This document shows positions 34,880 through 42,756 of a stretch of DNA of 64,000 nucleotides, piece after piece (positions within the stretch are counted from its first letter, which is position 1; each line of letters starts with the position of its first letter). The notes under the pieces are model-generated. The model was not told where the DNA came from. It saw nothing but the letters and a program-made list of their open reading frames with translations, and did no database searches. This DNA comes from an uncultured Lachnospiraceae bacterium (GTDB taxonomy: Bacteria; Bacillota; Clostridia; Lachnospirales; Anaerotignaceae), in contig CALWKY010000041.1 in the NCBI GenBank assembly GCA_944381395.1, forward strand, positions 1 through 64,000. Reading direction: 5' to 3'. The position numbers were made by a program, and so were the translations under genes.

Positions 34880-36028
34880 ATGGAGCAGTCGAAAATTCAG
34901 ATCATTGCCAGCACCACATTCGGACTGGAAGCAGTGGTAAAAAGAGAATGCCAGGCATTGGGATTTCAGAATATTCATACCTATGACGGAAAAGTGGAAT
35001 TTGAAGGTTCAGAAAAAGATATTGTAAAAGCCAATTTATGGCTGCGCTGTGCGGGTCGTGTATGGGTAAAAATGGGCAGCTTTACTGCAGTTACTTTTAC
35101 CGAACTGTTTGACCAGACAAAAGCATTGCCCTGGGGCGATTGGATTCCTGTAGACGGGAAATTTACCGTAGTGGGAAAATCTGTAAAGTCCACCCTTTTT
35201 AGTGTCTCTGACTGTCAGGCTATTGTAAAAAAAGCAATCGTAGAAAAATTAAAAGAAAAATATCATGTAGACTGGTTTGATGAAACAGGTGCCAATTATA
35301 CAGTACAGGTAAGTATTTTAAAAGATGTGGTAACACTTTCCATTGATACTTCCGGTTCCGGTCTGCATATGCGCGGTTATCGTGCCAATGCGCTGGACGC
35401 ACCTTTGAAAGAAACCTTGGCTTCTGCGCTGATTCAACTGAGTTACTGGAAAAAAGACCGAGTACTCTTGGATCCTTTTTGCGGCAGCGGTACCATTCCC
35501 ATTGAAGCCGCTATGATTGCCAGAAATATCGCTCCCGGCTTAAATCGTTCTTTTGCTTGTGAAAAATGGGAGCGTATCGGTCAACAGCTTTGGAAAGACG
35601 CCAGAAAAGCAGCTTACCAAGCCATTGATTATGACTATACCCCTACTCTCTATGGAAGTGATATTGATGCCAATGCCATTGATTTGGCGAAAGAAAATGC
35701 AGAAAAAGCCGGTGTGGATGATTGCATCACCTTTACTGTCCAGCCGGTGGAAGAATTAAAACTGCCTTGCCGCTATGGTATTCTCATTACCAATCCGCCT
35801 TATGGCGAGAGATTAGGCGACTTACGTTTGGTAGAGGATATGTATCGCGCGTTAGGCAGAATCATGCGGGAAGATATGACTTGGTCCACATATTTAATGA
35901 CCTCTATGGAGCATTTTGAAAGCCTGTTTGGCAGAAAAGCAGATAAAAAACGAAAATTATTCAATGGACGCATTAAAACAGACTATTATCAATATGAAGG
36001 TCCCAGACCCCCCAAAGAAAATCAATAA
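34880..36028 (+). CDS. THUMP-domain class I RNA methyltransferase (RlmL/YpsC-like)
   Basis: SAM-dependent methyltransferase probably acting on N2 of a guanine in 23S rRNA. Residues 1-160 hold a ferredoxin-like plus THUMP RNA-binding region (TTFGLEAVVKRECQALGF; HVDWFDETGANYTVQVSIL). The catalytic half has HMRGYRANALDAPLKETLA, the SAM motif LLDPFCGSGTIPIEAAMIA, YGSDIDANAI and the active-site TNPPYGERL. At 382 residues it lacks the second RlmK domain of E. coli RlmL, as in Bacillus YpsC. Single gene with its own promoter and terminator. Confidence 0.9.
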   Translation: MEQSKIQIIASTTFGLEAVVKRECQALGFQNIHTYDGKVEFEGSEKDIVKANLWLRCAGRVWVKMGSFTAVTFTELFDQTKALPWGDWIPVDGKFTVVGKSVKSTLFSVSDCQAIVKKAIVEKLKEKYHVDWFDETGANYTVQVSILKDVVTLSIDTSGSGLHMRGYRANALDAPLKETLASALIQLSYWKKDRVLLDPFCGSGTIPIEAAMIARNIAPGLNRSFACEKWERIGQQLWKDARKAAYQAIDYDYTPTLYGSDIDANAIDLAKENAEKAGVDDCITFTVQPVEELKLPCRYGILITNPPYGERLGDLRLVEDMYRALGRIMREDMTWSTYLMTSMEHFESLFGRKADKKRKLFNGRIKTDYYQYEGPRPPKENQ

Positions 36029-36030
36029 TG

Positions 36031-36068
36031 AAAAGCCCTGAGGAATCAATCAGGGCTTTTTTCTTTTT
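36031..36068 (+). terminator. Terminator after the RlmL-like gene
   Basis: AAAAGCCCTGA pairs with TCAGGGCTTTT and is followed by TTTTCTTTTTT. It also lies just after the convergent trmH gene and may serve both. Confidence 0.85.
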
Positions 36069-36074
36069 TCTTTT

Positions 36075-36857
36075 TTATTTTGTTATTCTTTGACGTACCG
36101 CTTCATAAAGCAGCACTGCCGCTGCCACAGAGGCATTGAGGGATTCTGCGCCGCCAGGCATAGGAATTTTAATCAGCTGATCGCATCTATCTGCCGTTTG
36201 CTCTTTTATCCCTCTGGCTTCATTACCAATTAAAAATGCACACCCCTTTTTGCAGTCCACAGTATAAGGATACTCCGTTCCTTTCAAGTGTGCTGCCAAA
36301 ATCGTCACATTTTTTTCCCGCAAACGCTGCATGGTTTCAAACAAATCCACTTCCGTAAAAACTGGTACATGGAAAATAGATCCCATGGTAGAACGCAACA
36401 CTTTCGGGCTGTATAAGTCTACGCATCCTTTGGATAAGAAAACGCCGTCTACCCCACAGGCATGAGCCGTTCGAATAATGGTACCTAAATTACCAGGATC
36501 ATTCAGTTCTTCAGCCAAAAGATAAAATCCATTTTCTTTTTCCAGAACCTGATGGAAGGAAGGCTGTAATAAACGGACCACCGCTAAAATTCCCTGAGGA
36601 TGTTCCGTTTCACAAAAGGAAGCAAATAAAGGATCCGGAAATACATAAACCTGCCCTTTTGCTTCAAAATCCGCAGTGGAATGCTCTTTGACAAAGGATG
36701 CACTCATAGCGAAAAGAACTACATCTGCTTCCTTTGGAATTTCCGATACAAACCGCTGCCCTTCCGCAAGAAAAACGCCCTCTTTTTGCCGGTTCTTTTT
36801 TATCTTTAAGGATTTCAACCACTTTACTTTTTGATTCTGGCTGCTTTCAATCCACAT
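36075..36857 (-). CDS. TrmH/SpoU-family RNA 2'-O-methyltransferase
   Basis: SPOUT methyltransferase acting on the ribose of an rRNA or tRNA nucleotide. N-terminal RNA-binding substrate domain (QNQKVKWLKSLKIKKNRQKEGVFLAEG) then the knotted domain with LNDPGNLGTIIRTAHACGVDGVFLS, LIGNEARGI and the signature IPMPGGAESLNASVAAAVLLYEAVRQR. An upstream in-frame ATG at 36944 exists, but AAGGAG precedes the ATG at 36857, giving 260 residues, the usual size of YsgA-type proteins. The target nucleotide is not known. Confidence 0.91.
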   Translation of the reverse strand: MWIESSQNQKVKWLKSLKIKKNRQKEGVFLAEGQRFVSEIPKEADVVLFAMSASFVKEHSTADFEAKGQVYVFPDPLFASFCETEHPQGILAVVRLLQPSFHQVLEKENGFYLLAEELNDPGNLGTIIRTAHACGVDGVFLSKGCVDLYSPKVLRSTMGSIFHVPVFTEVDLFETMQRLREKNVTILAAHLKGTEYPYTVDCKKGCAFLIGNEARGIKEQTADRCDQLIKIPMPGGAESLNASVAAAVLLYEAVRQRITK

Positions 36858-36964
36858 GTTTCTCACTCCTTTTTGGTTATTGTACCCTGCCTTTTCTTTC
36901 TTGGCAACTGCTCTCGTAAATTTCCCCTTCCTTTTCTCATACAAATCCGTACAGCTCCAGATGC

Positions 36965-36993
36965 TTGCACAAGCATATCCCCTGTGCTATCAT
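36965..36993 (+). promoter_or_regulatory. Promoter of the LUD-domain gene
   Basis: TTGCAC (36965-36970) and TATCAT (36988-36993) with a 17-bp spacer, about 44 bases before the gene. Confidence 0.55.
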
Positions 36994-37036
36994 AAATATA
37001 TCATTTCCGTATCGGTCATAGAAAGAAGGTATGTGT

Positions 37037-37672
37037 ATGAATCCTATTGATGAAAGAAATGCACGTTTGGCAAAAAATGTGGTGGAACATTTGAAAGCAC
37101 GTCACTTTGATGCATATTATTGCCAAACAGGCGAAGAAGCAAAAAAGTTGGTTTTGGCTCTTGTACCGGAAGGCAGTTCCGTTTCTTGGGGAGGATCTGT
37201 TACACTGCGCCAATTAGGACTGACAGATGCCTTTCATGCTGGAAAGTATGATGTCATTGATCGCGATCTGGGAAAAACACCAGAAGAAACCTTTGATCTC
37301 CATAGAAAAGCACTGCTGGCAGATTTCTTTCTTACCAGTACAAATGCATTGACACAAGATGGTATTCTGGTTAATATCGATGGTCGCTGCAACCGCATTG
37401 CTGCCATGTGCTTTGGTCCAAAAGAAGTCATCGTCCTTTGCAGTATGCAAAAAGTAACAGCCACACTGGAAGATGCTATCGCGCGTGCTAGAAATTATGC
37501 CGCTCCTGTAAATGCGGTCCGGTTAAATACAAAAACGCCCTGTGCCATAAATGGAAGCTGCGCAAACTGCAAGTCCCCCGACTCCATTTGCTCTCAAATT
37601 CTTATTACTAGACTTTGCAAACCCGCAGGACGTATGAAAATCATTCTCATTGGAGAAGCACTGGGGTACTAA
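37037..37672 (+). CDS. LUD-domain protein (LutC/YkgG-like)
   Basis: Lactate-utilisation (DUF162) domain protein. Typical features: NVVEHLKARHFDAYYCQTGEEA, VSWGGSVTLRQLGL, TSTNALTQDGILVNIDGRCNRIAAM and VIVLCSMQKVTATLEDAIARA. The Cys-rich tail (C-x5-C-x2-C-x6-C) suggests a metal or Fe-S site. In lactate oxidation LutC works with the LutA and LutB Fe-S proteins, none of which is nearby, so this stand-alone form has unknown function. AAGG seven bases upstream supports the ATG at 37037; one at 37031 is too close to it. Confidence 0.85.
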   Translation: MNPIDERNARLAKNVVEHLKARHFDAYYCQTGEEAKKLVLALVPEGSSVSWGGSVTLRQLGLTDAFHAGKYDVIDRDLGKTPEETFDLHRKALLADFFLTSTNALTQDGILVNIDGRCNRIAAMCFGPKEVIVLCSMQKVTATLEDAIARARNYAAPVNAVRLNTKTPCAINGSCANCKSPDSICSQILITRLCKPAGRMKIILIGEALGY

Positions 37673-37677
37673 TTCAT

Positions 37678-37711
37678 AAAAAAACCGAAGGTTATTCGCC
37701 TTCGGTTTTTT
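37678..37711. terminator. Bidirectional terminator overlapping the corC 3' end
   Basis: AAAACCGAAGG and its complement form a long stem with A and T tracts on both sides, ending the convergent LUD and corC transcripts. The last codons and stop of corC (37692) lie inside the stem. Confidence 0.8.
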
Positions 37712-38597
37712 CTTTTTCATCAGGAAGTTTCGTAACAGTTACTTTATCAATACGTTTTTCATCTGTGCCAACTGCGCGGAATAAATATCCTTGTTCACGA
37801 ATTTCAATTTGATCATTTTCTTCGGGAATCCGACCCAGTTTGCCAATCAAAAAGCCGCCCAGTGTTTCATAGTCTTCTGCATCCTCTAAGGTAATACCAA
37901 GTTCTTCCTCCACATCTGCTAAGTCCGCAGTACCGCTAATCTGGAAACGTCCCTCCGAAACCTGTGCTATATCCTCTTCTTCTTCCTGGTCATATTCATC
38001 AAAGATATTGCCTACAATTTCTTCCACAATATCTTCTACAGTAACCAGTCCCGCTGTGCCGCCATATTCATCAATGACAACAGCCAAGTGGATTTTTTCC
38101 ATCTGCATTTCCTGGAACAGCTCATCGGTTTTCTTAGAAAAAGGAACGAAATAAGGTTTCATCATAATATCTTCAATGGAAAACTGAACCTGTTCTCCTT
38201 TTTCCTTGGCTTCCAGCAGATATTTTACCAGATCTTTGACATGGAAAATACCAATAATATTATCGATATTTTCGTCATAGACAGGAATTCTGGAATATTT
38301 CTCATTCATAATTACCTTCCAGATATCTTCCAGTGTGGCATCACGGGATACTGCTACAATATCTGTCCGGTGTGTTGCGATATCACCAACAGAGGTATCA
38401 TCCAACTCAAAAATGTTATTGATCATTTCATGCTCATTGGCATCGATGGAGCCGCTATCACCGCCCGCGTCTACCATCATACGGATTTCCTCTTCTGTAA
38501 CGGAATCCTGCGGCGCTTTCTTTTGCTGCAGCAGCCGAAAAATCAAAGCAACGTTTGCCGCAAGAGACAACGCCAATAACATTTTAATTAACAACAA
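37692..38597 (-). CDS. CBS-pair / CorC_HlyC protein with a single membrane helix
   Basis: Related to the HlyC/CorC (CNNM-like) magnesium or cobalt efflux family. Residues about 1-24 are one hydrophobic segment, followed by a linker, two CBS domains (SVGDIATHRTDIVAV and IEDIMMKPYFVPF regions, with DEYGGTAGLVTVEDIVEEIVG) and the C-terminal transporter-associated domain (LGITLEDAEDYETLGGFLIGKLGRIP). The multi-span DUF21 domain of full-length members (about 430 residues) is missing. The ATG at 38603 touches the GGAGG; a TTG at 38597 has six-base spacing and was chosen. Preceded by a good promoter. Confidence 0.85.
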   Translation of the reverse strand: MLLIKMLLALSLAANVALIFRLLQQKKAPQDSVTEEEIRMMVDAGGDSGSIDANEHEMINNIFELDDTSVGDIATHRTDIVAVSRDATLEDIWKVIMNEKYSRIPVYDENIDNIIGIFHVKDLVKYLLEAKEKGEQVQFSIEDIMMKPYFVPFSKKTDELFQEMQMEKIHLAVVIDEYGGTAGLVTVEDIVEEIVGNIFDEYDQEEEEDIAQVSEGRFQISGTADLADVEEELGITLEDAEDYETLGGFLIGKLGRIPEENDQIEIREQGYLFRAVGTDEKRIDKVTVTKLPDEKEKTEGE

Positions 38598-38641
38598 AAT
38601 CATCCTCCAAAGATTGTTTTTTCAATAAATCACTAATTTTC

Positions 38642-38670
38642 AGTTTAATACACCAAATATTATCTGTCAA
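38642..38670 (-). promoter_or_regulatory. Promoter of the CorC-like gene
   Basis: Perfect TTGACA (38665-38670) and TAAACT (38642-38647) on the minus strand with a 17-bp spacer. Confidence 0.6.
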
Positions 38671-38698
38671 GCAAATCCAAGGCTTTTACCAAAAACAT

Positions 38699-38732
38699 AC
38701 AAAGCCCTTCAGGTATACTGAAGGGCTTTTAA
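38699..38732 (-). terminator. Terminator of the Nim-like gene
   Basis: AAAGCCCTTCAG pairs with its complement across a short loop; on the minus strand a weak T-rich tail follows. It is next to the stop at 38735. Confidence 0.65.
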
Positions 38733-38734
38733 AA

Positions 38735-39208
38735 TCAATCTTTAAAAGTTGCTTTCGCTGTCAAGTTTACCACTTGAATCTGCCAAACACCAATTCGTTC
38801 CAACATCTGCTGGGGATAGGTATAATCACCGCCAGCGCCCGCCTGAGACATAATTGCATCCAAGGCCATTTTCTTTTGTTCCATAGGAACCATAGAAGCA
38901 ATACCATTTCCGCATACGCTCTGGTATGCACAGCTATAGGCACAAGGCACATCAGCCGGAAGAACTTTTTCCTCTGTTCTCATACAGAAAGAAACGTGAG
39001 GATTTTTTTCCATCATTTCAAACTTTTTCCCCTGAGCCGCGCCATGGATATACAGAATGGGCAGTTCCCCTTCCCATACCAGACCAAAATTAAAGGGGAC
39101 TATGTAAGGATATTCCTCATCAAAAAAAGCAACATCCAACACAGCACAACGTTTCATGATTGTAAGAATTTCTGAAGGTTCTTTTATTTCTCTGTCTTTT
39201 CTGCGCAT
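38735..39208 (-). CDS. Pyridoxamine 5'-phosphate oxidase-like flavoprotein (NimA-type)
   Basis: Small split-barrel FMN- or PLP-binding protein of 157 residues. The opening MRRKDREIKEPSEILTIM and PYIVPFNFGL, LYIHGAAQGKKFEMMEKNPHVSF match Nim-related proteins, some of which reduce 5-nitroimidazoles; others have unknown physiological substrates. Four Cys in the middle (CMRTEE...CAYSCAYQSVCG) are common in the family. AGGAGG precedes the ATG. Resistance to nitroimidazoles cannot be inferred from this alone. Confidence 0.86.
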   Translation of the reverse strand: MRRKDREIKEPSEILTIMKRCAVLDVAFFDEEYPYIVPFNFGLVWEGELPILYIHGAAQGKKFEMMEKNPHVSFCMRTEEKVLPADVPCAYSCAYQSVCGNGIASMVPMEQKKMALDAIMSQAGAGGDYTYPQQMLERIGVWQIQVVNLTAKATFKD

Positions 39209-39303
39209 AGTCTACCTCCTGATGCTATAGTTTTATCATGAATATACCTCCGATAAAAACAAAAGTCAATACCCCAATACCATGCACCCATTTTCCGCTT
39301 TTA

Positions 39304-39312
39304 CATACTATG
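39304..39312 (+). promoter_or_regulatory. Possible sporulation -10 element of the Cys-rich gene
   Basis: CATACTATG resembles the -10 of sigma-E or sigma-K promoters (CATA...), with CACC at 39285-39288 a possible -35. No sigma-A promoter is seen before the gene. Weak evidence. Confidence 0.3.
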
Positions 39313-39348
39313 TTAAAGAACCAACCACCATTAAGGAGGCAATCAAAT

Positions 39349-40326
39349 ATGGGAGTTTATGAATTTGACAGGGCACAGCTCAGTGCCAGAAGCTGCAACT
39401 GCAGTTCTAACGGTACCGCCGACGCAACCGTTGGCGAGACCTGCATCATTGCACAGAAGATTTTTGATCAGTGCCGTATTCAGAAATGTCTGACATCTGC
39501 GATCCTGGGTCCTGCCAGAGCCGGCAAGAACGGTTGCGGTTGTTGCGACATGCTCTGTGAAGGCGAAATTATTGTTCCTCCCGCAAATGCAACAGATGTT
39601 ACCATTCGTAATCTGGAACTGACCAGTATTGAAATTCTGCGTAAAAAAGCAAATACCTTGCAGAACGGCTGCTGGGATGTAGATTTGAAGTATACCTTCC
39701 GTTATGAACTGGAATTTATGGGACCTAACGGCTGCACCATCGGTTGTATTAACGCAGTAAGCACCTACACCATGAAGGTTACACTGTTCGGCTCCACTGA
39801 GTCTGACGTAACAACCACAAGCGATCTGTATGACTGCTGCGGCAACTCCTATGGCGGGCCTTTTGTAGTAGCAGAAGGTAAGGCTGTAGCTTTAGCAGCG
39901 GAACTGAAGTATCCTGCCGCAAACTGCAACTCTTGCTGCTGTTGCTGCAACAACGGCTGCGACAATGTTTCCGATGCAAATACACCTATTGCAGTCAATG
40001 TTACAATCGGTCTGTTCACCATTGTAAAACTGTTCCGCACTGTTAACATGCTGGTTAACTCTTTGGGCAGATGTGTCCCCAACCAGTGTACCGCATTGGG
40101 CAGCGCAACCGATCCTTGTGCAAACTTTGAATCTATGGAATTCCCTATGGATGCTTTCTCCCCTACCGCAGAGCCTCGTTCTTGCTGTGGCTTCGGCACA
40201 GCAGTAAGCAACTCTTTTTGCAATGCTGTAGAAAGTGCTTCCGAAAGCTGCAATTCCTGCAGCAACTGCAATTCCTGCAGCAACAATAATTCCTGCAACA
40301 GCTGCAATTCCTGCAATCGCGGCTAA
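39349..40326 (+). CDS. Cysteine-rich protein, probable spore-surface component
   Basis: 325 residues with 34 Cys (about one in ten). The N-terminal half has CIIAQKIFDQCRIQKCLTS and GCGCCDMLCEGE, followed by two beta-rich segments; a run of five Cys lies near residue 196 and the C-terminus is made of SC/NSC repeats (seven Cys in the last 28 residues). No signal peptide or membrane helix. The start at 39349 has AAGGAGG upstream; the frame continues to 39238 without a ribosome site. Cys-rich proteins of this kind form cross-linked coat or exosporium layers in clostridial spores (CdeC-like in character), but I recognise no named family, so the function is inference. Confidence 0.75.
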   Translation: MGVYEFDRAQLSARSCNCSSNGTADATVGETCIIAQKIFDQCRIQKCLTSAILGPARAGKNGCGCCDMLCEGEIIVPPANATDVTIRNLELTSIEILRKKANTLQNGCWDVDLKYTFRYELEFMGPNGCTIGCINAVSTYTMKVTLFGSTESDVTTTSDLYDCCGNSYGGPFVVAEGKAVALAAELKYPAANCNSCCCCCNNGCDNVSDANTPIAVNVTIGLFTIVKLFRTVNMLVNSLGRCVPNQCTALGSATDPCANFESMEFPMDAFSPTAEPRSCCGFGTAVSNSFCNAVESASESCNSCSNCNSCSNNNSCNSCNSCNRG

Positions 40327-40355
40327 GCAGTTTTTCTCCCTATCCGCACGATCAA

Positions 40356-40387
40356 AGAAGGCAGAGCGTAAAACGCTCCGCCTTCTT
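40356..40387. terminator. Bidirectional terminator between the Cys-rich gene and luxS
   Basis: AAGAAGGCAGAGCGT pairs with ACGCTCCGCCTTCTT (one mismatch) around AAA. It separates two convergent genes; T tracts are short on either side. Confidence 0.65.
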
Positions 40388-40390
40388 AAA

Positions 40391-40879
40391 TTAAAAACGA
40401 TTCTGCTTAGGATACTCCATATTCTCTTTTGTCATATGCTCCAAAACTTCATGCAAGAAAATGCCGCACTCAATTCTTGTAATCCCCAAATTATGGTCCA
40501 AATAGTTGCCACACATATTGGAGCGAGCGGCAGGGATTTCCCCTTCAAAGTTTTCCATGTATGCAAATGCTTTTTTCATTGCATCCAACACATCTTCTAC
40601 TTCCAAGTCTCCCTTAAAAATCACATACATGCCGGTACGGCAGCCCATGGGACCTACATAAATGGTTTCGTCCTTCCAATCAGATTTTTCCCGGAAATAG
40701 ACTGCCATTAAATGCTCAATGGTATGCATTACAGAAGTATCCATAACCATTTGGCGATTGGGTTCTTTCATACGTACATCAAATGTAGTCAATACACCGT
40801 CCCCAACCTGATCTTTTCTGGAAACATAAATACCACGCAAAAGACGATCATGATCAATACCAAAACTTGTTACATCCAT
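40391..40879 (-). CDS. luxS: S-ribosylhomocysteine lyase
   Basis: Splits S-ribosylhomocysteine into homocysteine and the AI-2 precursor DPD in the activated methyl cycle. Metal ligands are in HTIEHLMA and CGNYLDHN; the catalytic Cys is in MGCRTGMY. The frame opens at 40990, but AAAGGAG precedes the ATG at 40879 and gives 162 residues with the usual MDVTSFGIDHDRL start. Single gene with its own promoter. Whether AI-2 works as a signal here cannot be told; pfs is not in the window. Confidence 0.95.
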   Translation of the reverse strand: MDVTSFGIDHDRLLRGIYVSRKDQVGDGVLTTFDVRMKEPNRQMVMDTSVMHTIEHLMAVYFREKSDWKDETIYVGPMGCRTGMYVIFKGDLEVEDVLDAMKKAFAYMENFEGEIPAARSNMCGNYLDHNLGITRIECGIFLHEVLEHMTKENMEYPKQNRF

Positions 40880-40922
40880 TTTTATTACTCCTTTACCTTT
40901 CTCTAAACACTGTTGTCTTTTT

Positions 40923-40951
40923 ATTTTATGTGTTTTCCATAGAAAATGCAA
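40923..40951 (-). promoter_or_regulatory. Promoter of luxS
   Basis: TTGCAT (40946-40951) and TAAAAT (40923-40928) on the minus strand, 17-bp spacer. Confidence 0.6.
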
Positions 40952-40984
40952 GACATCTTCTTTTGCAACTATTCGGAAAAATCG

Positions 40985-41013
40985 TTGCAATTCTTTCTGA
41001 AAAATACTATACT
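40985..41013 (+). promoter_or_regulatory. Promoter of the HD-domain gene
   Basis: TTGCAA (40985-40990) and TATACT (41008-41013), 17-bp spacer, about 48 bases before the gene. Confidence 0.6.
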
Positions 41014-41060
41014 TTGTAAAAAGTGTAATCCGCTACAAAAGAATAAAGGAGGACTGTATC

Positions 41061-41630
41061 ATGGGAAAAATTCCTACCAGAGAAGAAGCTTGGGCATTAT
41101 TAAAAGAATATAACCAGGATCCTTTTCACCTGCACCACGGTGAAGTAGTAGAAGGCGCTATGCGCTATTTTGCAAAAGAATTAGGCTATGCAGATGAAGT
41201 AGACTTTTGGGGTGTTGTTGGTTTACTTCATGATTTGGATTTCGAACGCTATCCTGATGAACATTGCGTAAAATCTCAGGAAATTATGCAGCAATTAGGG
41301 TATGATGAAAAACTAATCCATGCGACTGCCAGCCATGGTTATGGCATTTGTGTAGATATTGCGCCTGAGGAAGAAATGGAAAAAGTGCTGTTCGCCTGTG
41401 ATGAATTAACAGGTTTAATTGGTGCTGCTGCTTTGATGCGTCCTTCTAAAAGCGTAATGGATATGGAATTAAAATCCGTAAAGAAAAAATTCAAAGATAA
41501 ACGTTTTGCAGCAGGTTGCAGCAGAGATGTTATCCAAAAAGGCGCTGAATTATTAGGCTGGGAACTGGATGCGCTGCTGGAAAAAACATTAACTGCAATG
41601 CAAAACCCTGAAATCAAAATGGCAGAATAA
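41061..41630 (+). CDS. HD-domain hydrolase
   Basis: 189-residue predicted metal-dependent phosphohydrolase. The ligands are His in HLHHGEVVEGAM, the HD pair in VVGLLHDLDFERYPDEHC, and His in ATASHGYG. Small HD proteins of this type are common in Clostridia and their nucleotide or other substrate is unknown. GGAGG precedes the ATG. Single gene with its own promoter and a strong terminator. Confidence 0.85.
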   Translation: MGKIPTREEAWALLKEYNQDPFHLHHGEVVEGAMRYFAKELGYADEVDFWGVVGLLHDLDFERYPDEHCVKSQEIMQQLGYDEKLIHATASHGYGICVDIAPEEEMEKVLFACDELTGLIGAAALMRPSKSVMDMELKSVKKKFKDKRFAAGCSRDVIQKGAELLGWELDALLEKTLTAMQNPEIKMAE

Positions 41631-41657
41631 AATAGAAGCGTGAGACTTCTTTCCCCA

Positions 41658-41704
41658 AAAAACAGCTGGAATCTTTATCAGATAAAGAATTTCAGCTGTT
41701 TTTC
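41658..41704 (+). terminator. Terminator of the HD-domain gene
   Basis: AAACAGCTGGAATCTTTATC pairs with the opposite arm ending CAGCTGTTT around AGAT, followed by TTTTC. Confidence 0.8.
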
Positions 41705-41794
41705 ATTTATATTGCTTTGAAATGAAATCATCCATTCCAGTTCTCCTTAAGCAATCAAAAAAAGTCATATTTTTAAAGGTTTTTTTCACTCTTT

Positions 41795-42679
41795 TTATTC
41801 TGCTGGTTCGGATACTTTTCCTTTTTTCTGGAATAAAATCAAAGCACATATAATCATGACACCGCCAATTACAGTACCCCAATTAGGTACCTCACGCATC
41901 ATAAAAAATCCAAAAATAGTGGTAACCAGAGGTGTTAAAAACAAAAAATTGGTTACATCACTGGTTTTTTGTGCATATCCCATCGCTTTACTCCAGCTCA
42001 AATAAGCCGTTGCGCTGGGAAATATAGCCAGCCCCAGCACCGGCAACATATCTGACAAAGAACTTGCAGCAGCTTCCTGCAGTGCTGACGGCGCAAAGGG
42101 AAGCAATTCCACCGCGCCAAATACCATGCAGTAGGTCACAATTTCCGTTGCGGAAAAGCCTCTCAGTCCCAATTCCCGATTCATCAAGTTATAGACGCTA
42201 AAAAAAATTGCTGCCAAACCTATCCATATTGCGCCTTTATTGATAGAAAGACCATTTTCCCATAAAAGTAATACCGCAACACCGAAAAAAGCAATGCCTA
42301 TGGAAAGCCATCCAATCCCATTGATTTTTTCTCCATAAATTTTGATGGCAGCAATGGCAGTTAAAATAGGTGCAGTGGCTATAATTACACTGGCTGTGGA
42401 GGAAAGGACGCTGTCCATTCCTGTATTAAATAGAATTAAATAACCAGAAAATCCTACAAAACCACCCAGGGCAAATAACAAGATATGCTCTTTTCGCATA
42501 GGTTGAATCTTTTCTTTTTTCCCAATGAGCAATAATATGATTGCAGCAATCATGCAGCGGAAAAATCCAATGGAAGCTGCTGAAAATTGTCCATTTACCA
42601 TTCTCGTAAGTGGATAGGATAATGCCCAAGCAACAATAGCTAGCATGGCATAACCATTCATTTTTTGACGTTGACTCAT
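41795..42679 (-). CDS. EamA-family DMT transporter
   Basis: Ten-helix drug/metabolite transporter made of two EamA repeats, 294 residues, at the cell membrane. First repeat: MLAIVAWALSYPLTRMVNGQ, FFRCMIAAIILLLIGKKEK; second repeat begins near GAIWIGLAAIFFSVYNLMNRE. Substrates of this family include amino acids and nucleotide-like compounds and cannot be predicted here. GGGGCAGA precedes the start. No neighbouring gene points to a function. Confidence 0.88.
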   Translation of the reverse strand: MSQRQKMNGYAMLAIVAWALSYPLTRMVNGQFSAASIGFFRCMIAAIILLLIGKKEKIQPMRKEHILLFALGGFVGFSGYLILFNTGMDSVLSSTASVIIATAPILTAIAAIKIYGEKINGIGWLSIGIAFFGVAVLLLWENGLSINKGAIWIGLAAIFFSVYNLMNRELGLRGFSATEIVTYCMVFGAVELLPFAPSALQEAAASSLSDMLPVLGLAIFPSATAYLSWSKAMGYAQKTSDVTNFLFLTPLVTTIFGFFMMREVPNWGTVIGGVMIICALILFQKKGKVSEPAE

Positions 42680-42710
42680 AACTCTGCCCCTTTTCTATTT
42701 CCTTTTTTCC

Positions 42711-42748
42711 GAAAAAGAACCGAACAGAAAAACTGTTCGGTTCTAAAT
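42711..42748 (-). terminator. Terminator of the class A PBP gene
   Basis: AGAACCGAACAG pairs with its complement around TTTTT and ends in TTTTT on the minus strand, nine bases after the stop. Confidence 0.85.
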
Positions 42749-42756
42749 TGTTTGTT

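Noticed and set aside
40235-40326. CRISPR-like short repeats in the C-terminal part of the Cys-rich gene
   Set aside because: The repeats are short TGCAA/TCCTGCAA units without spacers and encode the SC/NSC protein repeats in frame.
39349-40326. Metallothionein assignment for the Cys-rich protein
   Set aside because: It is far too long, has long Cys-free beta-rich stretches and lacks the C-x-C dominated pattern over its full length.
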